Assembly (NCBI GenBank): GCA_023473795.1
Contig: JAMCYS010000052.1
Span: 1 to 35,176 of the forward strand
Direction: 5' to 3'
Source: Chloroflexota bacterium
GTDB taxonomy: Bacteria; Chloroflexota; UBA6077; FW602-bin22; JAMCYS01
Length of the DNA: 35,176 nt
Position numbers and translations under genes: made by a program. The notes under the pieces were generated by a model. The model worked only from the letters and a program-made list of their open reading frames with translations, was not told where the DNA came from and did no database searches. Shown here piece after piece: positions 22,227 to 29,603 of this stretch. Position 1 is the first letter of the stretch. Each line of letters starts with the position of its first letter.

Positions 22227-22301
22227 GTCGCCACGGTTCTGAAGCCATCGTTGTCAGGTAGAGGTAAATGTCGTGCTAGGGCACGAGAGTGAGGAGAAGA
22301 A

Positions 22302-23831
22302 ATGGCTTCCCAACACGGATTGACACCTTTGCAGCGCAAGTCCCTGTCGCGCCGCGCCTTTCTGCTGAAGGTCGGCGCCCCCGCGGCTCTAATGGCTGTG
22401 GTGGCGGGCTGCCAGACGCCTGCGGCTGCGCCGACCACGGCGCCGGCCCCCGCGGCAACCCAGGCGCCTAAGCCGGCCGCCACCACGGCACCCGCGCCCG
22501 CTGCGACCACGGCTCCCGCCGCCACGGCGGCGCCCGCAGCGGCGGCCACCACAGCCCCTGCCGCCGCGACCAGCCCGTTCCTGCCGCCCGCCGTCAAGGC
22601 CAGCGCGCCCATGAAGATCACCTGGTGGAACTGGCACGGCTGGCACAGCGACACGATCAACAAGGTGGCGGCCGAGTACAAGAAGCTCTACGACCAGAAC
22701 GTCACCCTGGAAACGACCGCCTACCCCGATCAGGTTCAATGCAAGGCGGCAGTTACCGCGGCCATAACTGGTGGCTCAGGTCCCGATCTCTGGTCCACCC
22801 TACCGGGCGGCGACATGGTCAGCGTGGCCACCAGCGGCACGGCGATTTCTTACACGGACGAGCTCTTCACCAAGGACCCGGACTGGGAGAAGAGCTACTT
22901 CCCCTTTGTCAGAGGCCTGTTCTCCGTGAACGACAAGGTCTGGAGCGCCACGCCGATCAGCAACGCCTATGCCCTCTGGTACAACAAGGGTCTGTTCGAC
23001 AAGTACAGCGTCAAAGTGCCGACTACCTACGACGAGTTCAAGGCGGCGTCGGCGACCTTCTTGAAGAACGGCGTCACCCCCGTATCGGTGGCCGGCGGCA
23101 CGGCCTCCCATCCGGACATGATCTTCTACTGGTTCGTGAACAGCCTGGGCTATGCCAACAAGATGTTGCAGGCCGACCTGGGCCAGGCGTCCTGGACGGA
23201 CCCCCAGCTGGTCGAGGCCATGCAGATCTACGAGGACTTCGGCAAGGCCAACCTCGTGCCTGCCGGCGTTCTGGGCATCAAGGAGCCGGACGCCATCACG
23301 CTCTTCGCCAGCGGCAAGACGGCCATGATGCTTGAAGGCAACTGGGCCCGCACCACACTGGCCAAGGCCATCGCGCCCGACGTTAAACTCGGTTTCGTCG
23401 TGCTGCCCGCCGCCAAGGCTGGTGCCAAGCAGACGGCCCTGGCCAGCGTGGGCATTAGCACGACCATTAACAAGGCCTCGAAGAACCTGGAAATCGCCAA
23501 GTCGGTCGCGCGCTTCGTCACCACGGGCGCCGGGCGAGCCATCTATTGCGGCGGCGTGGGCATCCCGCCCAGCGGGCCGGCCAGCAGCGCCGAGAAAGAC
23601 CAGATGGCCAAAGCCGTAAACGATCCAGTGTGGCCCGACTGCGTCGACGTCGGCTCCAAGGCCACCGGTCTGCGCCATCTCTTCACGCCAACCGTGGAGC
23701 AGGCGTTGGGCCAGGCGGCGGCCACAATACTCAGTGGCAAGGGCAAGGCCGCGGACGTGCTGGCCCAGGTGGAGGCGATCTCCAAACAGGCCGGTAAGCG
23801 CAACTTCACCGTGCCACCCTGGAACATGTAG
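22302..23831 (+). CDS. Sugar ABC transporter substrate-binding lipoprotein
   Basis: A 509-residue extracellular binding protein from ATG 22302 with GAGGAGAAG upstream. The N-terminus has a twin-arginine-like SRRAFLLK (17-18 Arg-Arg) and lipobox VVAGC with lipidated Cys37. Residues 38-100 are a flexible Ala/Pro/Thr linker common in Chloroflexota lipoproteins. The rest fits the carbohydrate-binding family 1 (MalE/UgpB-like): ITWWNWHGWHSDTINKVAAEYKK at the start of the fold, WYNKGLFDKYSVKVPTTYDEF, and MLEGNWARTTL. It delivers an oligosaccharide or sugar derivative to the two downstream permeases. The ligand is not predictable. It is the first gene of the transporter operon. Confidence 0.94.
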   Translation: MASQHGLTPLQRKSLSRRAFLLKVGAPAALMAVVAGCQTPAAAPTTAPAPAATQAPKPAATTAPAPAATTAPAATAAPAAAATTAPAAATSPFLPPAVKASAPMKITWWNWHGWHSDTINKVAAEYKKLYDQNVTLETTAYPDQVQCKAAVTAAITGGSGPDLWSTLPGGDMVSVATSGTAISYTDELFTKDPDWEKSYFPFVRGLFSVNDKVWSATPISNAYALWYNKGLFDKYSVKVPTTYDEFKAASATFLKNGVTPVSVAGGTASHPDMIFYWFVNSLGYANKMLQADLGQASWTDPQLVEAMQIYEDFGKANLVPAGVLGIKEPDAITLFASGKTAMMLEGNWARTTLAKAIAPDVKLGFVVLPAAKAGAKQTALASVGISTTINKASKNLEIAKSVARFVTTGAGRAIYCGGVGIPPSGPASSAEKDQMAKAVNDPVWPDCVDVGSKATGLRHLFTPTVEQALGQAAATILSGKGKAADVLAQVEAISKQAGKRNFTVPPWNM

Positions 23832-23886
23832 AAACGGCGCGGTCAAGACGATTCTCTGGTTTGGCGGCATACCGCTAGACTCGAGC

Positions 23887-23921
23887 GCGGTCGGAGCGGG
23901 AGACTCTCCCGCTCCGACCGC
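23887..23921. terminator. Strong intercistronic hairpin between binding protein and permease genes
   Basis: Two 17-base perfect inverted arms (GCGGTCGGAGCGGGAGA and its complement) are separated by one base, giving a very stable stem. It lies 55 bases after the binding-protein stop and 14 bases before the permease start. Such stems protect the upstream mRNA and reduce permease expression, as in malE-malF; it could also be a dispersed palindrome. Confidence 0.75.
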
Positions 23922-23935
23922 TAGGAAGGTCAGCG

Positions 23936-24856
23936 ATGGCTTCAGTCACGGCGTCGGCAGCGACCGGCAAACGCAGACAGGCGAACGTGCGGCGCCACGT
24001 CACCGGCTACCTCTTCGTGCTGCCGGCGCTCGTGGTCTACAGCGCCTTCGTCGTTTACCCGACACTCTACACCTTCGTCCTCAGCTTCTTCAGTTGGACC
24101 GGCATGACGCCGCAATGGGGTCCGTTCGTCGGCTTTGGCAACTTCACCACCGCGATGGCCGACCCGGTCTTTTGGACCGCCATCCGCAACAATATCCAGT
24201 TCGTGCTCGTGCGCACGCCGCTGGAAGTGGGCTTCGCTTTGGTGCTGGCAGTGATGCTCAACAACCAGATGAGGGGCTGGCGGGCTTGGCGTACCTTGCT
24301 CTTCGTGCCGGTCGTGCTATCCCTCGTCGCTGTGGGCCTGGTCTTTGGCCGCCTTCTGGAAGCCTCAACCGGCGTGCTCAACGTGTTCCTCACCGCCGTC
24401 GGACTGAAGTCCCTGGCTCTGCAGTGGTTGGGCGATCCCGACGTGGCCCTCTGGTCGATCATCGGGGTCTCGGTCTGGAAGAACATTGGCTTCAGCATGG
24501 TCATCATCCTGGCCGGACTGCAAAGCTTGTCGCAGGAGGTGGTGGAAGCCTCGAGGGTTGACGGAGCCAATGAAGTCCAGTCGACCGTCTACGTGATCAT
24601 TCCGATGCTGCGGCCCGTCATCGCCATCGCCACCGTGCTCTCGGTCATTTCCGGGCTGAAGGTGTTCGACCTTATCTTCATCATGACTCAAGGCGGGCCG
24701 CTGTACTCCACGGAAGTGCCGATGACGCTACTCTACCGCTACGCCTTCACCTTCAACGCGATGGGTCAGGCGGCGGCGGTAGCTGTCATGCAGGCGGCTT
24801 TGATCATGTTCGTCTCTTGGCTGCAGCTGCGCTTCGTGCGCGGGGAGGTGGGCTGA
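23936..24856 (+). CDS. Sugar ABC transporter permease, MalF/UgpA type
   Basis: A 306-residue integral membrane protein, ATG 23936 behind AGGAAGG. Six hydrophobic segments are seen, the first at about residues 20-42 (GYLFVLPALVVYSAFVVYP). The cytoplasmic EAA loop reads VEASRVDGANEVQSTVYVIIPMLRP, the docking site for the ATPase. It forms a heterodimeric pore with the next gene product, and the stop overlaps that gene's start (TGATG). No ATPase is encoded nearby. Confidence 0.95.
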   Translation: MASVTASAATGKRRQANVRRHVTGYLFVLPALVVYSAFVVYPTLYTFVLSFFSWTGMTPQWGPFVGFGNFTTAMADPVFWTAIRNNIQFVLVRTPLEVGFALVLAVMLNNQMRGWRAWRTLLFVPVVLSLVAVGLVFGRLLEASTGVLNVFLTAVGLKSLALQWLGDPDVALWSIIGVSVWKNIGFSMVIILAGLQSLSQEVVEASRVDGANEVQSTVYVIIPMLRPVIAIATVLSVISGLKVFDLIFIMTQGGPLYSTEVPMTLLYRYAFTFNAMGQAAAVAVMQAALIMFVSWLQLRFVRGEVG

Positions 24857-25737
24857 TGGCTGCCGACGCGAGCGCGCTGGGCCACGCTGAGGCGGCAGCC
24901 CGGGCCGACCGCCAGCGCAAGGCCGCCTTGCGAGCCTTGCGCTGGTTGATTGTGATCTTCTTTGTCTTTGTCTCTGTTTTCCCCGCGATCTACATGGTTG
25001 TGGTTTCGCTGATGACCAGTCAGCAGATGTTCCAGGCGGTGTTGGTGCCCTGGCCGCTGAACTGGCAGAACTACGTAGATGCCTGGGTCAAGGCCAAGAT
25101 AGGTGTACTCTACTGGAATAGCATCTACATCTCGACGACATCGGTCGTCCTGACTCTGCTCGTTTGCGCCCCCGCCGGCTACGGGCTGGGGCGGGTGAAG
25201 TTCCTGGGCAGGGGCCTCTTCTTCAACTTCCTCTTGCTGGGTTTGACGTTGCCGGTGTCGACGAGCCTGTTGCCCTTATTCTTCAACTTGAAGACCTTCG
25301 GGTTGATGAACACGCCCTTTGCCCTGATCGGCCCTTACACGGGCTTCGGCATCTCGTTCGGCGTGTTCATTCTCAAGGGGTTCTTCGAGACGCTGCCGAT
25401 CGAGATGGAGGAGGCGGCGCGGGTCGACGGGGCCAATGAGTTCCGCATCTTCTGGCAGGTGATGTTGCCCCTCACCCGGCCTGCCCTGGCGACGGTGAGC
25501 ATCTTCCTCTTCTTGACTAATTGGAACGAGTTCATCTTCGCCCTGACCTTCATCACCGAGCCGTTGATGCGCACTCTGCCGACCGGCATCTACTCGCTGA
25601 GCGGCCAGGAGTTCTACGGCAACTACCCTACCCTGGCGGCGGCGTTGGTTATCTTCTCCATCCCGGTGATCGTGCTCTACTTCCTCTTCCAGAGCCAGTT
25701 CATCGAGGGCCTGACGGCGGGCGCGGTCAAGCAGTAA
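24856..25737 (+). CDS. Sugar ABC transporter permease, MalG/UgpE type
   Basis: A 293-residue permease starting at ATG 24856, which overlaps the upstream stop by one base; GGGGAGGTGG is the ribosome site. After a charged N-terminus the first TM is LIVIFFVFVSVFPAIYMVVVS. The EAA loop is EEAARVDGANEFRIFWQVMLPLTRP. The tail ends FLFQSQFIEGLTAGAVKQ, the usual MalG-like ending with the conserved GLTAGAVK. It pairs with the preceding permease. It is the last gene of the operon; a tandem repeat and a hairpin follow. Confidence 0.95.
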   Translation: MAADASALGHAEAAARADRQRKAALRALRWLIVIFFVFVSVFPAIYMVVVSLMTSQQMFQAVLVPWPLNWQNYVDAWVKAKIGVLYWNSIYISTTSVVLTLLVCAPAGYGLGRVKFLGRGLFFNFLLLGLTLPVSTSLLPLFFNLKTFGLMNTPFALIGPYTGFGISFGVFILKGFFETLPIEMEEAARVDGANEFRIFWQVMLPLTRPALATVSIFLFLTNWNEFIFALTFITEPLMRTLPTGIYSLSGQEFYGNYPTLAAALVIFSIPVIVLYFLFQSQFIEGLTAGAVKQ

Positions 25738-25754
25738 GCTGGGGCCGGCAGTAT

Positions 25755-25800
25755 CTGGTACGAAAAGTAGGGGCGAGCTGGTACAAGAAGTAGGGGCGAG
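25755..25800. repeat. Two adjacent 23-bp direct repeats
   Basis: CTGGTACGAAAAGTAGGGGC and three further bases (25755-25777) are followed directly by a second copy with two mismatches (25778-25800). Both contain GTAGGGGCGAG, the core of the palindromic element after it. Confidence 0.8.
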
Positions 25801-25840
25801 CGGCCCTAAAGGACTTCCTACGGTCGCCGGTCGCCCCTAC
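25789..25840. repeat. GTAGGGGCGA palindromic element after the ABC operon
   Basis: GTAGGGGCGA (25789-25798) and its exact complement TCGCCCCTAC (25831-25840) enclose 32 bases. The same GTAGGGGCG word occurs within MITE-like element A. The stretch 25738-25984 contains only this and the tandem repeat; the convergent gene ends at 25985. It may help terminate the ABC transcript. Confidence 0.6.
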
Positions 25841-25984
25841 CAATCGCGTCGCCGTTCGTACTGCGGACTTCGGTCCGCTCTTGCCCCTCCCTCCGGCATG
25901 GTGACCCTAGGGCCGACCGGAGCCGGGCACGAGGCCCGGCGCTACGGCCCCTTACCTTCGAAAGGCGCTGGCGGACGCCCCGGA

Positions 25985-27130
25985 CTAAGCCGGCTGCCGC
26001 ACCTCTTGGCCTATCCGAGCGATCAGATCGGGCGAGAGGGGCAGAGCGGCCTTCTCCATAATGGCGCTGAGCGTCAGGAGGTTTTCGTTGCCGACCTGGT
26101 TCTCGGTCGAGGCGGCCAGGGCCAAGCGTTCGCCGCTGCCGGCCTCGCTTAGCAATTCCAGCGCGCGCTGGCGGGTGGCCTGGGGGCCCAGGGCGTAGAC
26201 GGAGCCGGGGAAGCCGATCCAGATGGCCTTGTTGGGCCAGGCTGCCAGCGCCTCGCCCAACGGCAGGTCGCCCATCGGCAAGGGATGAAATGCCTCCACT
26301 ATGTCCACGGGGCTTCTGGCGATTAGGTCCTTCAGCGCCCCCAGGCGCCCGTCCATGTGTACGGCCATCACCTTGCCGGCGGCGTGGACGAGCGCCGCTT
26401 CCTTCTCGTACTCGGGCAGAAAATACTTCTCGAAGATTCTCGGCACCGCCAGGAAGCCGTCCACGTTGTCGCCGCACATCACGATGGACGCGGGCGACTG
26501 AGCCGAGATGGCGTACATTCGCTCGCGGCTTCGTGAGATGGCGCGGTAGAGGTCCTCCACCACTTCGGGGTAATCCATCAAGTGGTAGAAGAAGCGGCCG
26601 CCCTCGCTGCCCACCCAGTCGATCATCAGCATCTGCATCGGCGAGTGCGGTAGGTTGGCCACGACTACTCCGTCCTCGCCCAGCCAGTCCATCGCCTGCT
26701 CGATGGGAAAGTAGTCGGCGACGTACTCGGTGTTCTCGACGATGTACTTGACTACCTGGTAATCCTCGGGTTCCTTGATCCGCCGCGAGGTCTGCCAGGG
26801 GGTCACGTCGCGCCAGCTACGATTGACCTTCCACTGGCCAACGCCGGGGTCGCGCCATTCGTCCTCGTAGACGCTGCCCACCGGCGTGTTGAAAGTGCGG
26901 CGGATGACCGGCCGGCCCTCCACCACGACCCGGGTCTCCACTACCTCGACATTGTGCAGTCTCTCGACGTAGGCGGGGCGTAGCCAGCAGACGCCCATGC
27001 CGCGGTTGCGGGCTTCGCGCTCGGCAAAGCCATCCTGCATGTGGCGCCACCAATGGAAGAACGGTAGCTTGTCCGTCTCCTGACGCCGGGCGGCGGCGAG
27101 TATGCGTTGACGCCGGGTCATCTCGGCCAT
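25985..27130 (-). CDS. URO-D (uroporphyrinogen decarboxylase) family protein
   Basis: A 381-residue TIM-barrel protein. N-terminus TRRQRILAAARRQETDKLPFF is the standard opening of URO-D family members. Other landmarks are LPHSPMQMLMIDWVG, VMCGDNVDG near residue 220, MAVHMDGRLGALKDLI with the expected His at the metal or substrate site, and a C-terminal NLLTLSAIMEKA. The methyltransferase His-x-Cys pair is not obvious, as also in the paralogue at 4618. It is transcribed convergently with the sugar ABC operon. Paralogues of this kind often sit in sugar or methylamine loci of Chloroflexota and Firmicutes but few are characterised. Not a likely heme enzyme, given the extra length and lack of heme genes. 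Confidence 0.87.
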   Translation of the reverse strand: MAEMTRRQRILAAARRQETDKLPFFHWWRHMQDGFAEREARNRGMGVCWLRPAYVERLHNVEVVETRVVVEGRPVIRRTFNTPVGSVYEDEWRDPGVGQWKVNRSWRDVTPWQTSRRIKEPEDYQVVKYIVENTEYVADYFPIEQAMDWLGEDGVVVANLPHSPMQMLMIDWVGSEGGRFFYHLMDYPEVVEDLYRAISRSRERMYAISAQSPASIVMCGDNVDGFLAVPRIFEKYFLPEYEKEAALVHAAGKVMAVHMDGRLGALKDLIARSPVDIVEAFHPLPMGDLPLGEALAAWPNKAIWIGFPGSVYALGPQATRQRALELLSEAGSGERLALAASTENQVGNENLLTLSAIMEKAALPLSPDLIARIGQEVRQPA

Positions 27131-27309
27131 CGGTTATGTCTCCTTAGCGCAAACCCGCCTCCAGGCAGGTCGGCGCGACCATTGTAGCGGCTTGGCGTAC
27201 GGCCCACAACTGGGAGGCCGACGGCGCGGTCCGGTAGGAGGAATTCTCGGCCAGTGGTCGATTGGGCGATAAGTTGCGCTATCGCCGCCAGTTCTGAGGG
27301 CCGGCTGGG

Positions 27310-27816
27310 CTACCGTTTCTCGGCGACGGGATAGCCTGCGGCCTTCCAACCGATCATCCCGCCGGCCAGATTCCAGACGTTGCTGTAGCCGAGCTTGACC
27401 AGTTCCTTAGCCGCGATGGCGCTCATGTTGCCGCTGCGACAATAAAGGAAGACCTTCGCGCCTTTGTCCTTGGGCAGCTGGTCCAGGTGGGCACTGATCT
27501 GGTCGTAGGGAATGAAGAGGTCGGTCGGCTCGATCTCCCCTTCGTAGGGCACGTGCACGTTCACGAACAAGAAGTCCTTGTTCTTGAGCATGGCGGCCAG
27601 AGCGGCCGGCCCTACTTCGAAGTAACTGCCGCCTTCAACTTGCGCCTTCGTGGCCGCGGGCGCTTGCCCCCCGCCGACGGGGGTTGCCGTGGGGGTCGTG
27701 CAAGCTGCCAACAGCAGCAAGCCGGCCAGCAGGCTGCTGGCCGCCAAGAGCCCGCCTCTCCACCTGCGCGTCCAAAGTCGGTGAACAACCCTAAAGCCGG
27801 AGGGGAACTGTAGCAC
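27310..27816 (-). CDS. Rhodanese-domain lipoprotein
   Basis: About 168 residues. I prefer GTG 27814-27816, with GAGG 8 bases upstream; an in-frame GTG at 27825 is the alternative. The signal sequence (RLWTRRWRGGLLAASSLLAGLLLLAAC) ends in a lipobox with the Cys near residue 39. A rhodanese domain follows: FLFVNVHVPYEGEIEPTD, then the active-site loop YCRSGNMS with the catalytic Cys, and NVWNLAGGMIGWKAAGYPV at the end. It should be membrane-attached outside the cytoplasm and carry a persulfide, acting in sulfur transfer or cyanide/thiosulfate handling. No partner gene is adjacent. Intact active loop. Confidence 0.9.
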   Translation of the reverse strand: MLQFPSGFRVVHRLWTRRWRGGLLAASSLLAGLLLLAACTTPTATPVGGGQAPAATKAQVEGGSYFEVGPAALAAMLKNKDFLFVNVHVPYEGEIEPTDLFIPYDQISAHLDQLPKDKGAKVFLYCRSGNMSAIAAKELVKLGYSNVWNLAGGMIGWKAAGYPVAEKR

Positions 27817-27966
27817 GCCCAGCACCTCACGCCCGTCGTTCTTTCTGACTTAGGAGCCTGTCGTGGCTAGTGTGGAGACCGTTGCGGTCGCGCCACGCAC
27901 TAGAAGTTATAGCAGACGTGTGCGGGGATGTCAGCAGGTGGCGCCCCGCCTTGATTTGGACGAAAT

Positions 27967-28013
27967 GATGGCCCTCCGGCGAGCGGGAGTCCGCCCTTGC
28001 CCGGAGGGCCATC
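27967..28013 (-). terminator. Terminator-like hairpin after the DUF2795 gene
   Basis: GATGGCCCTCCGG (27967-27979) and CCGGAGGGCCATC (28001-28013) form a 13-bp perfect stem. On the minus strand it begins 36 bases after the DUF2795 stop and is followed by ATTTCG. Confidence 0.55.
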
Positions 28014-28048
28014 GTCGTAGGGTTTGCTGGCGGAGTTGCGCCGGCTGG

Positions 28049-28237
28049 CTACGTTACTTCGCCTACCGCGTGCCAGATACCGGCCATACCCAGGTACTGC
28101 TGGTCAGGCAGTCTGTTGAGAGTATCCAACGCGTTCTGGGGCGCATTGCGTTGCCGAGCGTAGTTCAGCACATCCTGCTTGCTGGCGGGGAAGTCGATTC
28201 CCTCCAGGACCTGAGAGACTTCCGCGGTCGATGCCAT
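28049..28237 (-). CDS. DUF2795-family small protein
   Basis: A 62-residue protein from ATG 28235-28237, with AAGGAGG upstream. It reads as a typical DUF2795 domain: VSQVLEGIDFPASKQDVLNYA then NALDTLNRLPDQQYLGMAGI. Family members are common in actinobacteria and Chloroflexota, consist of two or three short helices and may bind nucleic acid; their function is unknown. The upstream region (28238-28339) and the SDR remnant beyond share its strand, but the domain is complete. A hairpin follows. It is shorter than 60 codons plus flanks, so it is easily missed. Confidence 0.9.
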   Translation of the reverse strand: MASTAEVSQVLEGIDFPASKQDVLNYARQRNAPQNALDTLNRLPDQQYLGMAGIWHAVGEVT

Positions 28238-28339
28238 TCTACATGCCCTCCTTGTCACTATTGCGGCCCGGCCAGGCAAGATCGCCAGACAGGCCAACGT
28301 CGGCAACGCCGCAATCCCCGTGCCCGCGACTCGATTGGC

Positions 28340-28477
28340 TCAGCGTAACGTGCGGCCCCCGTCGACGTACAGAGTGCTGCCGGTGACGTAGCCGTTCTCC
28401 ATGAGGTACAGGGCGGCTTGGGCTATGTCGGCCGGACGCCCTATGCGACCGGCGGGCAACTCGTAACTCCTCCGCAT
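28340..28477 (-). pseudogene. C-terminal remnant of a short-chain dehydrogenase
   Basis: A 45-codon frame encodes the last part of an SDR: ELPAGRIGRPADIAQAALYL then NGYVTGSTLYVDGGRTLR and a stop at 28340-28342. This is the typical C-terminal helix and VTGxxLYVDGG tail. The Rossmann fold and catalytic Ser/Tyr/Lys are absent, and upstream DNA has no homology. It is a deletion remnant. It is a different SDR subfamily from the fragment at 13140. Confidence 0.75.
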
Positions 28478-28592
28478 TTTGGTAGATGTCGACCGATTCA
28501 CGAGCAGGCACGTCCGGCCTTATGGTGGTAGAACGCGCAACCCCTGACTCCTGGCGCGCTTGTCGGGAAGCCCAGAGGTAGATTACTATAGG

Positions 28593-29327
28593 ATGATGCG
28601 AGACACCACGCGCCCGCAGGGCCCGTCCGAGCCTGTGCAGTACTATCTGGCGGTGCCCGGCCTGCCCGGCGCCGACCTGGCTCTTCTGGCGGCGCGGGGC
28701 GCGATACTGGCGCACCGGCGCTTCCGCGGGCACCCCGGCTACGCCCGCTGGCACGCCGGCTCGATGGCCAAGGTCGTCCTGCGCGCCGAAGCCGAGGAGC
28801 TGGCTGTGCTGGCGAGCGCGCACGATGGGCTGACCATCCCTGAGGCGCCTGACGTGCCTCAGCTGGCCGTCTTTCGCCCGCGCTTCAAGAATCAGGCGGC
28901 GTTTCTCTCGCACCTGAAGCTCTACTCGGGCCGGCTGGCCCCCTCGCTGCGCGCGGACTGGCCGGAGGACGGCCTGTACCTGCCGCTCCTCCTGAATGCC
29001 TCCCTCGACCTCTCGGCCGGCAAGTGGGCTGCCCAGGTTGCTCACGCCGTACTGCTCTGGCAGGAGGCCCAGGGTAGCACGGCGCTGTGGGGCCAGTGGC
29101 TGGTGGCAGGGCTGCCCCTGGCCTTGCTGCGCGCCGCCGAGCGGACCCTCGCGACCGCTGTTGCCGAGGGGCGGGCCTACGGTGTGGAGGACGAGGGGCG
29201 GACGGAGACGGCGCCCGGCACCCTGACCGTGGCCGCGGCTGCTCCGGGCAGTCTTAGCCAATGGCGGAACGAACCTGAGGTAAACCTATCGGCTCTGGGC
29301 GTGGGACGGCCCCTGGCGGCCAAGTAG
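28593..29327 (+). CDS. PTH2-like (peptidyl-tRNA hydrolase type II fold) protein
   Basis: A 244-residue protein; ATG 28593 or 28596 (start uncertain, AGAGGT lies somewhat far upstream). The C-terminal half carries the PTH2 pattern: LNASLDLSAGKWAAQVAHAVL at residues about 134-154 with Lys144 and His151, and VEDEGRTETAPGTLTVAA at 198-215 with Asp200. These match the catalytic region of archaeal/eukaryotic Pth2. The N-terminal about 120 residues (YYLAVPGLPGADLALLAARGAIL...) are not part of that fold and I do not recognise them. It may recycle peptidyl-tRNA, or be a repurposed domain; bacteria normally rely on the unrelated Pth1. It precedes YwbE on the same strand. Confidence 0.8.
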   Translation: MMRDTTRPQGPSEPVQYYLAVPGLPGADLALLAARGAILAHRRFRGHPGYARWHAGSMAKVVLRAEAEELAVLASAHDGLTIPEAPDVPQLAVFRPRFKNQAAFLSHLKLYSGRLAPSLRADWPEDGLYLPLLLNASLDLSAGKWAAQVAHAVLLWQEAQGSTALWGQWLVAGLPLALLRAAERTLATAVAEGRAYGVEDEGRTETAPGTLTVAAAAPGSLSQWRNEPEVNLSALGVGRPLAAK

Positions 29328-29393
29328 CCAACGTCTTTGCGAGACTGTAGCGCCCTCGGGACTGAGAGCAAGAGAGTAAGTGGGGAGGTGACT

Positions 29394-29603
29394 GTGCCTG
29401 AAGGAATGAATCGCAAGGAGATCAGGCCTGGACTGCGAGTGCGCATCGTCGAGAAACAGAACCAGTGGAGCGGCGCCACCACCGACGGCGTGGTGCGGGA
29501 CATTCTCACGAAATCGGCGTTCCATCCCCACGGTATCAAGGTCCGCCTCGTGGGCGGGCAGGTGGGGAGGGTGCAGGAGATCCTCTCCCCGCCGGAAACC
29601 TAG
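29394..29603 (+). CDS. ywbE: YwbE-family small protein (DUF2196)
   Basis: A 69-residue protein from GTG 29394 behind GGGGAGGTGAC. Almost the whole length matches the YwbE family: NRKEIRPGLRVRIVEKQNQW, then SGATTDGVVRDILTKSAFHPHGIKVRL and GRVQEIL. These are small beta-rich proteins of unknown function found across bacteria, fungi and plants. The frame is open further upstream but without a ribosome site. Its TAG stop shares the palindromic tetranucleotide CTAG (29600-29603) with the stop of the convergent Fe-S aldo/keto-reductase-like gene. Confidence 0.93.
   Translation: MPEGMNRKEIRPGLRVRIVEKQNQWSGATTDGVVRDILTKSAFHPHGIKVRLVGGQVGRVQEILSPPET

Noticed and set aside
22189-22242. 17-codon leader peptide (MRRRERFVRQP...) before the sugar-binding gene
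   Set aside because: AAGGAGG is only three bases from the ATG, too close; there is no sign of attenuation.
25755-25840. CRISPR array
   Set aside because: Only two units, directly adjacent with no spacers, and no cas genes.
28239-29261. 340-codon minus-strand open frame opposite the PTH2-like gene
   Set aside because: Gly/Arg/Gln-rich shadow of a high-GC gene; the plus strand shows recognisable PTH2 motifs, and the real minus-strand remnant at 28340-28477 is in another frame.
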